Notes: generated by a model not told the origin, from the letters alone. DNA of 64,000 nt from Sedimenticola sp. (GCA_027068915.1 JAMOLT010000055.1:62001-126000), one strand, 5' to 3'; shown: positions 38,606 to 48,807, numbered from the stretch's first letter. Numbers and translations: made by a program.

Positions 38606-40183
38606 ATGAAAAACAGGAACAAGACAAAAACTGCGTTTGACGCCATTGCCCTGGGCTTGTTTGCCAGCCGTCTGGAGGCGGTTTGCGATGAAATGGGTGC
38701 GGTGCTGCGCAATACGGCGTTTTCGCCCAATATTCGTGATCGCCTGGATTATTCCTGCGCCGTTTTCGATGCCGAAGGCGAGTTGTGCGCCCAGGCGGCG
38801 CATATCCCGGTGCACCTGGGGAGCATGGCCTTCGCCATGCGCGATATCGTCAAGACCCTGGGCTGGGCGGCGGGTGATCAAGTGATTCTCAATGATCCCT
38901 ATCTGGGGGGGACGCACCTGCCGGATGTGACGCTCATCGCGCCGGTGTTCCATGATGAACAATTGCAGGGGTTTGTGGTTAATCGTGCCCACCATGCCGA
39001 TATCGGCGCGGACACCCCTGGCTCCATGCCGGTTTCTTCCAGCCTGGAAGACGAAGGCATGGTGATCGAGCCGGTGCATCTGCTCAGGGAGGGACAGATG
39101 CAACCCCCTGTGTGGAACGGAATCTTGCGGGCAACCCGCAATCCCCAAGTGGCCGAGGGCGATCTTTCCGCCCAGCTCAGTGCCAACCGGGTGGGCGTGA
39201 AACGCCTGCAGGAGCTGATTGCCCGGCAGGGCGCCGCCGGTTTCCAGCTTGGCCTGGACGCCCTCAATGCCTATGGCCAGCGTCTGGCCTGGGCAGCGCT
39301 GAAGGGTATTCCCGATGGCAGCTATGTATTCACCGATTATCTGGATGATGACGGGCAAGGCCAGGAGAAGATTCGCCTGCAGGTGAAAGTGACGGTAGAC
39401 CAGGGGCGGGTAGAAGTGGATTTTACCGGCACGGCAGACCAGGTGGCGGGCAATGTGAACTGTCCCCTGTCGGTGGCGGCGGCTGGCGTGTACTACGTTT
39501 TCCGCTGCCTGATGCCGCCTCAAACCCCGGCCTGCGCAGGCATATTCCGCAGCATTTCCCTGCGGGCGCCCGCAGGCTGCCTGGTGAATGCGCGTTTTCC
39601 GGCTGCCGTGGCGGCGGGAAATGTGGAAACCAGCACCCGGGTGGTGGATGTTGTCATGGGCGCCCTGGCCCAGGCCATACCTGCACAAATGCCCGCCGCC
39701 AGCCACGGCAGCATGAACAACCTGGCCATGGGCTCAGCCGCGCCGGGCAGCAGTTGGGATTACTACGAGACCATGGGCGGCGGCATGGGGGCGGGCCGTA
39801 GCGGTGGAGGCGTGAGTGCGGTGCAAACCCATATGACCAATACCCTCAACACCCCCGTGGAGGTGCTGGAGCAACAGTATCCCTTGCGCATCAGACGCTA
39901 TGCGATCCGCCGCAACTCCGGCGGAAAAGGCGCCCGCCAGGGAGGCGACGGCCTGGTGAGGGAATTCGAGTTTCTCGCCGATGCGGAAATTTCTCTGCTC
40001 ACGGAACGCAGGCTACTCGCGCCCTGGGGGCTGGCGGGGGGCGGAAGCGGACAGCCCGGCAGGAATCTGCTGAACCAGAAACCACTGCCGCCCAAATGTC
40101 ATCGTCATGTGGTTGCCGGCGATGTGCTGACTATTGAAACCCCGGGTGGCGGTGGCTGGGGAAATACCGGGGTCGACGGGTAA
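38606..40183 (+). CDS. Hydantoinase B/oxoprolinase family protein, orphan subunit
   Basis: This protein of about 525 residues matches the HyuB subunit: LEAVCDEMGAVLRNTAFSPN, IRDRLDYSCAVFDAEGELCA, HIPVHLGSMAFAM and DPYLGGTHLPDVTLIAPVF. Near the C-terminus it has NSGGKGARQGGDGLVREFEF, and it ends with the TPGGGGWG motif. HyuB normally works with the ATP-binding HyuA to open cyclic amides such as 5-oxoproline or hydantoins. No hyuA is in the window. In-frame ATGs at 38597 and further upstream are possible. It ends four bases before the AsnO-like gene, so the two are coupled. Confidence 0.85.
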   Translation: MKNRNKTKTAFDAIALGLFASRLEAVCDEMGAVLRNTAFSPNIRDRLDYSCAVFDAEGELCAQAAHIPVHLGSMAFAMRDIVKTLGWAAGDQVILNDPYLGGTHLPDVTLIAPVFHDEQLQGFVVNRAHHADIGADTPGSMPVSSSLEDEGMVIEPVHLLREGQMQPPVWNGILRATRNPQVAEGDLSAQLSANRVGVKRLQELIARQGAAGFQLGLDALNAYGQRLAWAALKGIPDGSYVFTDYLDDDGQGQEKIRLQVKVTVDQGRVEVDFTGTADQVAGNVNCPLSVAAAGVYYVFRCLMPPQTPACAGIFRSISLRAPAGCLVNARFPAAVAAGNVETSTRVVDVVMGALAQAIPAQMPAASHGSMNNLAMGSAAPGSSWDYYETMGGGMGAGRSGGGVSAVQTHMTNTLNTPVEVLEQQYPLRIRRYAIRRNSGGKGARQGGDGLVREFEFLADAEISLLTERRLLAPWGLAGGGSGQPGRNLLNQKPLPPKCHRHVVAGDVLTIETPGGGGWGNTGVDG

Positions 40184-40187
40184 AAAT

Positions 40188-41981
40188 ATGTGCGGAATTT
40201 GTGGTGAATTGCGATTCGACGGCCGGCCAGCCGATCTGACGGCCATTGGTCTTATGACCGAGCGCCTGCGCCCCCGCGGGCCGGATCATGGCGGCAGCTA
40301 TAGCGATGGCGTGCTGGGCTTTGGGCATCGTCGTCTGTCCATCATCGATCTTTCGGAAAAATCCAACCAGCCTTTGGTGGATCAGGAATTGGGTCTGGCT
40401 CTGGTGTTCAATGGCACCATCTACAACTACCGGGAGCTGCGCAGGGATTTGCAGCAACGTGGCTACCATTTTTTTTCGGATGGTGATTCCGAGGTTATCC
40501 TCAAAGCCTGGCGGGAATGGGGGCGGGACTGCCTGCCGCGCTTGCATGGCATGTTCGCCTTCGCCGTATGGGACATGCGTGAGAAAACCCTGTTCATGGC
40601 CAGGGACCGTTTTGGCATCAAGCCGTTTTACTGGAGCAGGGACGGGGCGCGTCTGCGATTTGCCTCCAGCCTGCCGGCGCTGCTCGCCGGGGGTGGGGTG
40701 GACAAGTCCATCGACCCCGTGGCGCTGCATTTTCAGTTTACCCTGCATGGCGTGGTGCCGGCGCCCCGCACCATTTTGAACGGCGTGCGCAAGCTGGAGC
40801 CGGCTACCTGGTTTCAGGTTGACGCCAGGGGCCGGGAAAGCACCGGCCGCTACTGGAAGCTGGATGCAACCCGCCCGGATCAGCCCTTGTCCGAGCAGGA
40901 ATGGGTGGACGCCATCCATGAGGCCTTGCGCAGCGCGGTGCGCAAGCGCAACGATATTGCTGATGTGCCGGTGGGGGTGCTCCTCTCCGGTGGCCTGGAT
41001 TCCAGCCTGCTGGTGGCGTTGCTGGCGGAATTGGGCAAGGAGGACCTGCATACCTTCAGTATCGGTTTCGAGGATCAACCGGAGGAAACCGGCAATGAAT
41101 TCGAGTATTCCGATCAGGTGGTGGCGCGATACCGGCCCAGCCACCACAAACTGCTGGTGCCCAATGCCGATGTTCTCAAGCGTCTTCCGCAAGCCGTGGA
41201 CGCTATGGCAGAGCCCATGTTCGGCCAGGATGCGGTAGCCTTCTACCTGTTGTCGGAACAGGTGTCCAAACAGATCAAGGTGGTGCAGTCCGGTCAGGGG
41301 GCGGATGAGGTATTCGGCGGGTATTTCTGGTATCAGCGCATCATGGAAGACAGGGAAGGGGATTGCGCAGACCGCTTGCGCAAGACCTACTTCGACCGGG
41401 ATCATGCCGAATACCTGCGCATGGTACAGGCGGCTTTCCGCGGTGATGACTATACCGGGGACTATGTGCGGCAGCGTTTGAATGAACCGGGGGCGGACGA
41501 GTGCATCGATGCGGTGCTGCGCCTGGACGCCACCACCCTGATCGTGGATGACCCGGTCAAGCGGGTGGACAACATGACCATGGCCTGGGGGCTGGAGGCG
41601 CGGGTGCCGTTTCTCGATCATGAGCTGGTGGAACTGGCGGCCCGTTGTCCGCCGGACATCAAGTTTCAGTCCGGCGGCAAGCACCTGCTCAAGCGCGTGG
41701 CGCGAGGTATCGTGCCGGATGCGGTCATCGACCGCCCCAAAGGCTATTTCCCCATGCCGGCATTGAAATATGTGCGTGGCGAGTTCCTGGAATTCATGCG
41801 GGACATCCTGGATTCCCGTGCCTGCCGCGAGCGCGGGCTGTACGAGCGCAGCTATGTGGACATGCTGCTGAGTGCGCCGGAAATGCACCACACCCGCATC
41901 CAGGGCAGCAAGCTATGGCAGCTGGCCTTGCTGGAATTCTGGCTGCAGCGGAATGTGGATGCCCCGGAACCTACACCTTGA
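40188..41981 (+). CDS. asnO: N-acetylglutaminylglutamine amidotransferase-type asparagine synthetase
   Basis: This 597-residue class II glutamine amidotransferase starts MCGICGELRFDGRPAD, with the catalytic Cys after cleavage of Met1. The synthetase half has the PP-loop VGVLLSGGLDSSLLVALLAE. VVQSGQGADEVFGGYFWYQR and AFYLLSEQVSKQIK fit the NAGGN amidotransferase branch better than AsnB. That enzyme amidates a dipeptide to give the osmolyte N-acetylglutaminylglutamine amide. Its usual partner, a GNAT/ligase synthetase, is not adjacent. The frame is open from 40134, but the Cys2 start at 40188 is decisive. Confidence 0.82.
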   Translation: MCGICGELRFDGRPADLTAIGLMTERLRPRGPDHGGSYSDGVLGFGHRRLSIIDLSEKSNQPLVDQELGLALVFNGTIYNYRELRRDLQQRGYHFFSDGDSEVILKAWREWGRDCLPRLHGMFAFAVWDMREKTLFMARDRFGIKPFYWSRDGARLRFASSLPALLAGGGVDKSIDPVALHFQFTLHGVVPAPRTILNGVRKLEPATWFQVDARGRESTGRYWKLDATRPDQPLSEQEWVDAIHEALRSAVRKRNDIADVPVGVLLSGGLDSSLLVALLAELGKEDLHTFSIGFEDQPEETGNEFEYSDQVVARYRPSHHKLLVPNADVLKRLPQAVDAMAEPMFGQDAVAFYLLSEQVSKQIKVVQSGQGADEVFGGYFWYQRIMEDREGDCADRLRKTYFDRDHAEYLRMVQAAFRGDDYTGDYVRQRLNEPGADECIDAVLRLDATTLIVDDPVKRVDNMTMAWGLEARVPFLDHELVELAARCPPDIKFQSGGKHLLKRVARGIVPDAVIDRPKGYFPMPALKYVRGEFLEFMRDILDSRACRERGLYERSYVDMLLSAPEMHHTRIQGSKLWQLALLEFWLQRNVDAPEPTP

Positions 41982-44097
41982 TCGCTGACAGTTTGACGGG
42001 CAGCTCCCGCACCGGCTTTCCCGTGGCGGAAAGGATCGCATTGGCCAGGGCTGGTGCCAGTGGCGGCACACCGGGTTCGCCAATGCCGCCGGGCTCTTCC
42101 TCGTTGGACAGGATGATCACTTCGATTTCCGGTGTTTCGTCGATCTTGAGGATGGGGTAGTTGTGGAAGTTGCTTTGCTCCACCTGTCCATCCTTGACCG
42201 TGATGCTTGATTTTGTTGCAGCGGTCAGGGCGAAGATAATGGATCCTTCCATTTGCTGTTCCACGATATCCGGGTTGATCACCACGCCGCAGTCGATGGC
42301 GCAGGTGACTTTGTGTACAACCAGCCCCTGCTTGTCGGAACGCCGCAATTCCACGACTTCGGCAACATGGCTGCCGAAAGAGGAGAAGGCGGCAATGCCC
42401 AGGTAGCCCGTTCCCGCCTGGCCCGGCCAGCCGGCGCCCCGGGCCGCGGCTTTAAGCACTTTCTGCAGCCTGGGGTGGTCGCCCAGAAGCCTGAGCCGCA
42501 GATCCAGGGGATCCTGTTTTCCGGCCCGCGCCATCTCATCCAGGAAATGTTCCGCGGCAAAAGCATTGTAATGAGCGAATACCGAGCGCCAAGGGCCGCG
42601 GGGGATGGCTTCATCCGTGTTCTTGATCACGACCTTGGTGTTGGCAATGGCATAGGGCGGTGGAGAGATGCCGCTGGCGGATATCTTGGTGCCGCTGACA
42701 AACAGCTCCCAGGCGACCGGCAGGCCATTCTCGTCCAGGGCACCGCGCATCTTGTGCAGGGTAAGGGGATGATAGAAATCGTGCTGCACGTCTTCTTCCC
42801 GCGTCCAGACCAGTTGCACCGGCTGCTTGAATCGCTGGGCGATCTGCACCGCCTGGGATACGAAATCCTGCTTTAGCCGCCTGCCGAAACCGCCGCCCAG
42901 CAAGGTTGTCTGGATCTCGATGTCGTCGCTGCCAGCGCCAAACAGCTTGTTCAGGCCGCGTTTGATGATGGACTGGGAAGTGAGTTTGGCCGTCTCATGG
43001 GCTTTGCTCGGGGATTGGGTGGGAACCCAGATCTGCAGTTTCCCGTCATCACGGAAATGGGCGGTGCAATTCATGGTTTCCAGGGGGATATGGGCTTGCG
43101 GGGGTTGTATATAGTCTGCCTGAACGACGGTTTTGCCGGAGGACAGAATGGCCTCGGCGTCCCCTTCCTGCCAGGTGGTTTCCCCCTGCCCGGGAGACAG
43201 TTTTTTGAGCCTGTCGGCAATCTGTACGGTGGACAGGGTGGTGTTCTTTCCCGGGTTCCAGTTGATTTCCAGAGCGTCTTTTCCCTGGAAGGCCGTCCAT
43301 GTGTCGGTGGCCACCACCACAATGCCTTCGTTGATTTCAAATATATCGATAACGCCCTTGATCTTGCGTGCCTTGGAGGCATTGACTTGTCCAACGCTGC
43401 CGCCGAATACAGGGCAGTGGGTAATAGTAGCGTACAGCATGTCCGGCAGTTTGATGTCGATGCCGAATCTGGCCTTGCCGTTGATTTTGTCCGGGATGTC
43501 GGTGCGGGGGATGGATTGCCCGATAATCACGAATTCGTGCAGTTCCTTGAGCCGGGCTTTTTCCGGAATGGGCAGCTTCGCAGCGGAGCTGACCAGTTCC
43601 CGGTAGGGGATCTTGCGCCCGGATGGCTTGTGGATGATCTTTCCCTGCGCTGCCTTGCAGTCGCTCACCGCAGCCTGCAAAGCAGCAGCACCGGCTTGCA
43701 GCAGCATTTCCCTGGCGATGGCGCCCGCCTCTCTGAGCGTGGACCAGCCCTTGCGGATACTGGCGCTGCCGCCGGTTGCCTGGTAGCCGTATGCGGGATC
43801 CAGGGAAGCATGTTTAACCACGATACTGTTCCATTCCACCTCCAGTTCTTCGGCGAGAAGCATGGGCATCAGGGTATAGGGGCCCTGCCCCATTTCGGAC
43901 TCGGCGACGAAAATGGTAACCGTCCCCTGGTTGTCGATGACCAGCCAGGCATTGGGGCTGAAGCTGCTTGCAGAACTGTTGCCGGAGCCTTGATCCTCTG
44001 CGCTGCAGCCCCAGCTCATTCCGAGAATCAGGCCGCTGCCGACAGCAGCCGAGCTGAGCTTGAGGAATTTTCTCCGGTTCGGATGGAAGGGCTTCAT
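41971..44097 (-). CDS. Molybdopterin-binding hydroxylase large subunit, IorB-like
   Basis: This 708-residue protein has a twin-arginine signal ([16 protein letters not shown], followed by a lipobox-like WGCS). The body is a xanthine-oxidase-family large subunit of the isoquinoline 1-oxidoreductase type: [40 protein letters not shown] and the C-terminal [20 protein letters not shown], which holds the catalytic Glu region. It should oxidise aldehydes or N-heterocycles in the periplasm. It overlaps the 2Fe-2S subunit gene by four bases and the convergent asnO by 11. No cytochrome subunit is next to it. Confidence 0.88.
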   Translation of the reverse strand: MKPFHPNRRKFLKLSSAAVGSGLILGMSWGCSAEDQGSGNSSASSFSPNAWLVIDNQGTVTIFVAESEMGQGPYTLMPMLLAEELEVEWNSIVVKHASLDPAYGYQATGGSASIRKGWSTLREAGAIAREMLLQAGAAALQAAVSDCKAAQGKIIHKPSGRKIPYRELVSSAAKLPIPEKARLKELHEFVIIGQSIPRTDIPDKINGKARFGIDIKLPDMLYATITHCPVFGGSVGQVNASKARKIKGVIDIFEINEGIVVVATDTWTAFQGKDALEINWNPGKNTTLSTVQIADRLKKLSPGQGETTWQEGDAEAILSSGKTVVQADYIQPPQAHIPLETMNCTAHFRDDGKLQIWVPTQSPSKAHETAKLTSQSIIKRGLNKLFGAGSDDIEIQTTLLGGGFGRRLKQDFVSQAVQIAQRFKQPVQLVWTREEDVQHDFYHPLTLHKMRGALDENGLPVAWELFVSGTKISASGISPPPYAIANTKVVIKNTDEAIPRGPWRSVFAHYNAFAAEHFLDEMARAGKQDPLDLRLRLLGDHPRLQKVLKAAARGAGWPGQAGTGYLGIAAFSSFGSHVAEVVELRRSDKQGLVVHKVTCAIDCGVVINPDIVEQQMEGSIIFALTAATKSSITVKDGQVEQSNFHNYPILKIDETPEIEVIILSNEEEPGGIGEPGVPPLAPALANAILSATGKPVRELPVKLSAIKV

Positions 44098-44561
44098 GTT
44101 GCTTCTCCCTTGCGCAGGGTTTTGGCGGCAAGCTTTATTGCTTTGCGCACTCTCGGATAGGTGCCGCAGCGGCAAAGAACATCGGACATGGCGGTATTGA
44201 TGTCTTCGTCATCCGGGTTGCCGGTTTCGTTCAGCAGGGCCACGGCGCTGAGGATCTGACCGGACTGGCAGTACCCGCATTGGGGAACCTGCAGTTCCTG
44301 CCAGGCCTGCTGTACGGGATGGCTGTTGTCTTTCGACAGGCCTTCAATGGTAAGGATTTCCTTGCCCTGTACGTCGCCGAGCACCGTGATGCAGGAGCGC
44401 ACAGGCTCGCCATCCAGTAATACCGTGCAGGAGCCGCAGGCGCCGATACCACAACCGTATTTGGCGCCGGTGAGATGCAGAAAGTCCCGCAGTACCCACA
44501 GCAAAGGCATGTCTTCGGGGGCATCGACGGCAAGTCTGTTGCCATTTACTCTGATTTGCAT
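44094..44561 (-). CDS. (2Fe-2S)-binding hydroxylase small subunit, IorA-like
   Basis: This 155-residue protein carries two 2Fe-2S clusters: a plant-type site in [17 protein letters not shown] and a second in CGYCQSGQ with [12 protein letters not shown]. It passes electrons from the molybdenum cofactor in the large subunit. It has no signal peptide and presumably leaves the cell by hitch-hiking with the Tat-exported large subunit. It is the first gene of the two-gene operon. Confidence 0.92.
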   Translation of the reverse strand: MQIRVNGNRLAVDAPEDMPLLWVLRDFLHLTGAKYGCGIGACGSCTVLLDGEPVRSCITVLGDVQGKEILTIEGLSKDNSHPVQQAWQELQVPQCGYCQSGQILSAVALLNETGNPDDEDINTAMSDVLCRCGTYPRVRKAIKLAAKTLRKGEAT

Positions 44562-44899
44562 AGAAGGGTTCCCGGAATTTACTGGTGATAAAGCTGATTC
44601 TAGCTGATTTCAGGGTTTTTACATGCTGTAGTGGGCAAGCAGGGGTTTGCTTGCTGACAGAACGGTGGCTTATGGTGATTCAGCTGCTATGCTTCAAGTG
44701 GGAGTTGTTCCAGATGACGCCTGTTTAAGCCAAAGTGTTTGCTGCTTGTCACCTCGGCCTCAGCAATTGCTCCTGCATTGCTCTATCTTCACCCATCCAT
44801 GGGTTCGTGTGCCGGGATGACTGGAGTTATTGGCTTAAGCAAGCACCATTCGGGGTTGTTCCCTTTTGGCCTGGATAGATGCCGGCATTTGGAGGCGCC
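44562..44899. other. Intergenic region containing family C repeat, copy 2 (44754-44822)
   Basis: The 338-nt divergent spacer should hold promoters for the iorA and usp genes. Positions 44754-44822 match the repeat at 14364-14440 (shared core CAGCAATTGCTCCTG and CCATCCATGGGTTC). No ORF is convincing on either strand. Confidence 0.6.
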
Positions 44900-45862
44900 A
44901 TGAAACGATTCAAGAACATTCTTCTGGTTTGTGATTTTAAGCTGAAGCAACAAGTGGCTGTAGATCGTGCTGCGTCCCTCGCCCGGCAGAATGGGGCATC
45001 CCTGACGGTGTTTTCCGTGGTCAGGGAAGGCTCTATGGGTGTGGATGCAGCTAAATCCATGCCGATCCCTATTGCCGTGCTGCTGGAACAGATGGTTGCA
45101 GACCACCGGGAAAAGCTCGATGCCCTTGTCGCTCCCATGAGGCGGCAGGGGATTGATGCGAGGCCACAGGTGGTGACAGGAATACCGTTCCTGGAGATCA
45201 TCCGCAAGGTGTTGCGTGACAAGCATGATCTGGTGATTCTGGCCGCGGAGGGAAAAAGTGGCCTCAAGGAACGGCTGTTCGGCAGCACTTCCATGCATCT
45301 GATGCGCAAATGTCCCTGTCCTGTATGGGTGGTCAAGGCGGCAAAACGATTCAGGCATCAGAGAATTCTGGCTGCGGTCGATACCACAGACGAGTTTCCC
45401 GATCATGAACGTCAGCCGCTCAATGCCTTGATCATGCAACTGGCCAGCTCCCTTGCGCAGATGGACAGGGGTGAGCTGCATGTGATCCAGGCGTGGTCGG
45501 TATTTGCCGAAGGATACATGGAGGTGCGGGGCGGTTTGAGCGAGCAGTCCATCCATCAGCTGCGCAAGCAGGTCAAACGGGAATATGCAGCCCAGCTGGA
45601 TGCCTTGCTGATGGCCGTGGATCTGGAAGGGATTGCCGTCCGCAAACACTTGCCGAGAAGTGACAACCCTTCCCGGGCCATCATAAAACTGGTGAAGAAC
45701 AATGATATCGATTTACTGGTCATGGGCACAGTTTGCCGAACCGGTATTGCCGGCTTCTTCATCGGTAACACGGCGGAAAAGGTGTTGAGCGAGGCCGATT
45801 GCTCCGTATTGACAGTCAAACCGGAAAGCTTCGTTACGCCAGTAAGGCTGGAAGAATCGTAA
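44900..45862 (+). CDS. Tandem-domain universal stress protein (UspE-like)
   Basis: This 320-residue protein has two UspA domains. The first begins FKNILLVCDFKLKQQVAVDR and has an ATP-site-like GKSGLKERLFGSTSMHLMRK. The second begins near HQRILAAVDTTDEFPDHERQ and has GTVCRTGIAGFFIGNTAEKV. The layout is that of E. coli UspE. I use ATG at 44900, which follows GGAGG; the in-frame ATG at 44879 lacks a site. It probably helps cells survive energy or membrane stress. It stands alone, convergent with the ion channel gene. Confidence 0.88.
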   Translation: MKRFKNILLVCDFKLKQQVAVDRAASLARQNGASLTVFSVVREGSMGVDAAKSMPIPIAVLLEQMVADHREKLDALVAPMRRQGIDARPQVVTGIPFLEIIRKVLRDKHDLVILAAEGKSGLKERLFGSTSMHLMRKCPCPVWVVKAAKRFRHQRILAAVDTTDEFPDHERQPLNALIMQLASSLAQMDRGELHVIQAWSVFAEGYMEVRGGLSEQSIHQLRKQVKREYAAQLDALLMAVDLEGIAVRKHLPRSDNPSRAIIKLVKNNDIDLLVMGTVCRTGIAGFFIGNTAEKVLSEADCSVLTVKPESFVTPVRLEES

Positions 45863-45894
45863 ACCAGTATGGTTTGGCCGGCATGGGGGATGCA

Positions 45895-46716
45895 TCAGGG
45901 CAATCTTTCCATTCTTTCTTGCAGCCGGCGCATTGCCTGCTGTGCGTTTTCCAGCTCCTTCAGCAATTCATCGCGCGAGCTTGGCTGGCGCAAATCCGCC
46001 AGACACTCCGCCTTGGCTTCTTCCAGGTTATTGATTACTACGGCAATAAACAAATTGATGATGACGAAGGTGCCCATCACCACGAAGCTGACAAAATAGG
46101 CCCAGGCCCAGGGTTGCGCCTCCATGGCCGTATACATGACGTCGGTCCAGTCTTCCAGGGTGACTACGCGGAACAGAGTCAACAATGACAGGCCCAGCGA
46201 TCCCCAGTGCTGCGGATCATGCTGATGAAACAGATGAAAACCTGCAATGGCGTAGATATAGAAGATGATCGACATCAGCAGGATGATATTGCCCATACTC
46301 GGGATGCTGCGCATGAGGGTGGCGACGATGAGGCGCAGCTCCGGAATCGTGGAGATCAGACGCAATACTCGCAGCAGGCGGGCGAGGCGGGCGACCATGG
46401 CCAGCTCGCCTGTAGCCGGCACTAAAGACAGCACGATTACACTGAAGTCAAACAGGTTCCATCCGTTGCCGAAGTACAGCCGCAAACGTGGCGCCACGGC
46501 GCTGATCTTGAGCAATGCCTCGATGATGAATGCCGCCAGAACCAGCTGGTGGCCAAGTTCAAACCATTTGCCGTATTTGCTGACCAGCGTGGCATCCGTT
46601 TCCAGTCCGAGAATCAGTGCATTGAGCAGTATTAAACCGATGATGGAATGCTCGAACAGCGCTGCCCCAACCAGCTTACGGCTGAATTGCTGCCATGAAT
46701 TGAGTATGTTGTGCAT
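45895..46716 (-). CDS. Bacterial voltage-gated cation channel (BacNav/NaChBac family)
   Basis: This 273-residue protein has six membrane segments in one repeat. The S4 voltage sensor carries arginines every third residue (Arg110, Arg113, Arg116, Arg119 in ARLARLLRVLRL). The pore loop selectivity filter is TLEDWTD at 186-192. S6 is around GTFVIINLFIAVVINNLEEA. The tail is a coiled coil (LLKELENAQQAMRRLQERME) that would tetramerise the channel. Length equals NaChBac. Classic sodium channels have TLESW filters; the two extra aspartates resemble the engineered calcium-selective CavAb filter. Confidence 0.9.
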   Translation of the reverse strand: MHNILNSWQQFSRKLVGAALFEHSIIGLILLNALILGLETDATLVSKYGKWFELGHQLVLAAFIIEALLKISAVAPRLRLYFGNGWNLFDFSVIVLSLVPATGELAMVARLARLLRVLRLISTIPELRLIVATLMRSIPSMGNIILLMSIIFYIYAIAGFHLFHQHDPQHWGSLGLSLLTLFRVVTLEDWTDVMYTAMEAQPWAWAYFVSFVVMGTFVIINLFIAVVINNLEEAKAECLADLRQPSSRDELLKELENAQQAMRRLQERMERLP

Positions 46717-46910
46717 GTTCCGGACCTTGTTGACTTGGCAATCGAGTGGTGTATCTTCAAGGTTTCAAATCCTGATTTCAAATGGATTTTGAATGCCTGA
46801 GGCAGTGCATTGGATTGCCGCATCAATGATAGGGTTTCCTGCCGCCAGGCAAACAACATGGCTGAAGGCGACTTGCGCCGGATGAGCAACAAAGCAGGTG
46901 TGAGTGGATC

Positions 46911-48554
46911 ATGATCTCTACATTCAGCGATGTCTTTACCGAAATAGCCGTTTTGCTGCTGTTGGCGGCGATAATCGGCGCTATCGGTGTGCGGCTGCGG
47001 CAGCCGTTGATTGTCGCCTTTATCGTGGTGGGCATTCTGGTCGGGCCATCGGTGCTCGGTTGGGTGTCGGCCAACGACCAGGTTGATCTGCTGGCCAAGC
47101 TGGGCATCGCCCTGCTGTTGTTCGTGGTGGGACTGAAGCTGGATCTGCACATCATCCGCACCATGGGGCCGGTGGCACTGGCCACCGGGCTGGGGCAGGT
47201 GATCTTCACCTCCGTGGTGGGTTATTTTATTGCCATCGCCCTGGGGATGGCCCCGGTGACTGCCCTGTATGTGGCGGTAGCGCTGACCTTCTCCAGTACC
47301 ATCATCATCGTCAAACTGTTGTCCGACAAGCGTGAGGTGGATGCGCTGCATGGGCGCATCGCTATCGGTTTTCTCATTATTCAGGATATCGTGGTGGTGT
47401 TGGTGATGATCGGCCTGACCGCTCTGGGCGAGGCAAGCGATGCGGTCAGCCTGGGGCGGGAGGCGCTGGAGGTTCTGGTCAAAGGTGGCCTGTTCATCGC
47501 CATTATCGGCTTGTTGATGCGCTATGTGTTGACGCCGTTGTTGCATCAGCTGGCCCGTTCACCGGAATTGTTGGTGCTGTTTGCTATTGCCTGGGCTGTG
47601 GCGCTGGGTGCGGCGGGTGCGCATCTGGGTTTCAGCAAGGAAGTGGGGGCATTTCTTGCCGGGGTATCTCTGGCCTCCACGCCCTACCGTGAGGCCATCG
47701 GTGCACGTCTGGTGAGTCTGCGCGATTTCCTGTTGCTGTTCTTTTTTATCGATCTGGGCGCCGGGCTGGAGCTGGGTACACTTGGTGCGCAGGTGATGCC
47801 AGCCATTCTTTTGTCACTGTTCGTGCTCATCGGCAATCCTTTGATCGTGATGGCGATTCTGGGATTCATGGGCTACCGCAAGCGTACCGGGTTTCTGGCA
47901 GGCTTGACGGTAGCGCAGATCAGCGAATTTTCCTTGATATTGGGGGCGCTGGGATTGAGTCTGGGGCATATCGATACCGATACCATGGGACTCATTACCC
48001 TGGTGGGGTTGATTACCATCAGCGCATCGACCTACATGATTCTTTACTCCCACACGCTGTACGAATGGGTGGCGCCTTGGCTGGGCGTGTTCGAGCGCAA
48101 GCAGGCGCACCGGGAAAAAGCCGGAAGCCAGACTGGTGCCGAGAAGGATATTGATGTCATCCTGTTCGGCATGGGACGGTTTGGCTCGGGGATTGCACAG
48201 GAGTTGCAGCAACGTGGCCACAGGGTGCTGGGCGTGGATTTTGACCCAAACCTTGTGCGTCGGCAGAACGGCCATGAGTATGCGGTATGCTACGGTGATG
48301 CAGAAGATCCGGAATTTCTTGCCACCTTGCCTCTTGAACAGGCTTCCTGGGTGCTGAGCAGCGTGCGGGATCTATCAATCAGTTTTGCACTACTGCAGGG
48401 CTTGCGCGATTACGGTTACAGTGGAAAGGTGGCGGTTACCACCCATTCCCAAAAGAACACGGAGCCGCTGAAAAAGGCAGGTGCTGATTATGTGCTGGTG
48501 CCCTATGCCGATGCGGCGGCGGAAGCCGTCGATCACTTGTTCAGACAGGCCTAA
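46911..48554 (+). CDS. CPA2 family cation:proton antiporter with TrkA-N domain (KefB/YbaL-like)
   Basis: This 547-residue protein has about 12-13 membrane segments (residues 1-390). ADxGxxxLLF-type features are seen in KLGIALLLFVVGLKLDLHII, and LTFSSTIIIVKLLSDKREVD is a CPA2 marker. A cytoplasmic Rossmann TrkA-N domain follows (DVILFGMGRFGSGIAQELQQ, with VDFDP as nucleotide-binding acidic end). It should exchange K+ or Na+ for protons under NAD(H) control. It is divergent from the channel gene, with a 194-nt spacer. Confidence 0.9.
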   Translation: MISTFSDVFTEIAVLLLLAAIIGAIGVRLRQPLIVAFIVVGILVGPSVLGWVSANDQVDLLAKLGIALLLFVVGLKLDLHIIRTMGPVALATGLGQVIFTSVVGYFIAIALGMAPVTALYVAVALTFSSTIIIVKLLSDKREVDALHGRIAIGFLIIQDIVVVLVMIGLTALGEASDAVSLGREALEVLVKGGLFIAIIGLLMRYVLTPLLHQLARSPELLVLFAIAWAVALGAAGAHLGFSKEVGAFLAGVSLASTPYREAIGARLVSLRDFLLLFFFIDLGAGLELGTLGAQVMPAILLSLFVLIGNPLIVMAILGFMGYRKRTGFLAGLTVAQISEFSLILGALGLSLGHIDTDTMGLITLVGLITISASTYMILYSHTLYEWVAPWLGVFERKQAHREKAGSQTGAEKDIDVILFGMGRFGSGIAQELQQRGHRVLGVDFDPNLVRRQNGHEYAVCYGDAEDPEFLATLPLEQASWVLSSVRDLSISFALLQGLRDYGYSGKVAVTTHSQKNTEPLKKAGADYVLVPYADAAAEAVDHLFRQA

Positions 48555-48623
48555 TAACCCCCAGTGCAATGTGCCCCGAAGGACTCACAGACCCAGGTTC
48601 TTGAGCAGCGCGGGATATTGGTG

Positions 48624-48651
48624 TTGACTGTGGGGTAAATATGTATATAAT
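48624..48651 (+). promoter_or_regulatory. Strong sigma-70-type promoter of cspA with long leader
   Basis: TTGACT (48624-48629), a 16-bp spacer and TATAAT (48646-48651) form a near-consensus promoter. Transcription would start near 48658 and leave a leader of about 150 nt before the csp start at 48808, similar in length to cold-shock mRNA leaders that fold as thermosensors. Confidence 0.65.
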
Positions 48652-48807
48652 TATTCTCAGCTTGAAAGTACGTCTTATATTTATGCACACCATTTCGAAG
48701 TTCCATCTGTAGTTCCTCGTTCTGTTCTTCATAAGTAAACACAACACTTCTAGCAAAACTGCCTCCTTGAGGGGCTTTTATTACTCTTGATTAAATAGGA
48801 TATTATT

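Noticed and set aside
48541-48756. Small minus-strand ORFs before cspA
   Set aside because: They overlap the near-consensus cspA promoter and its leader and have no family motif.
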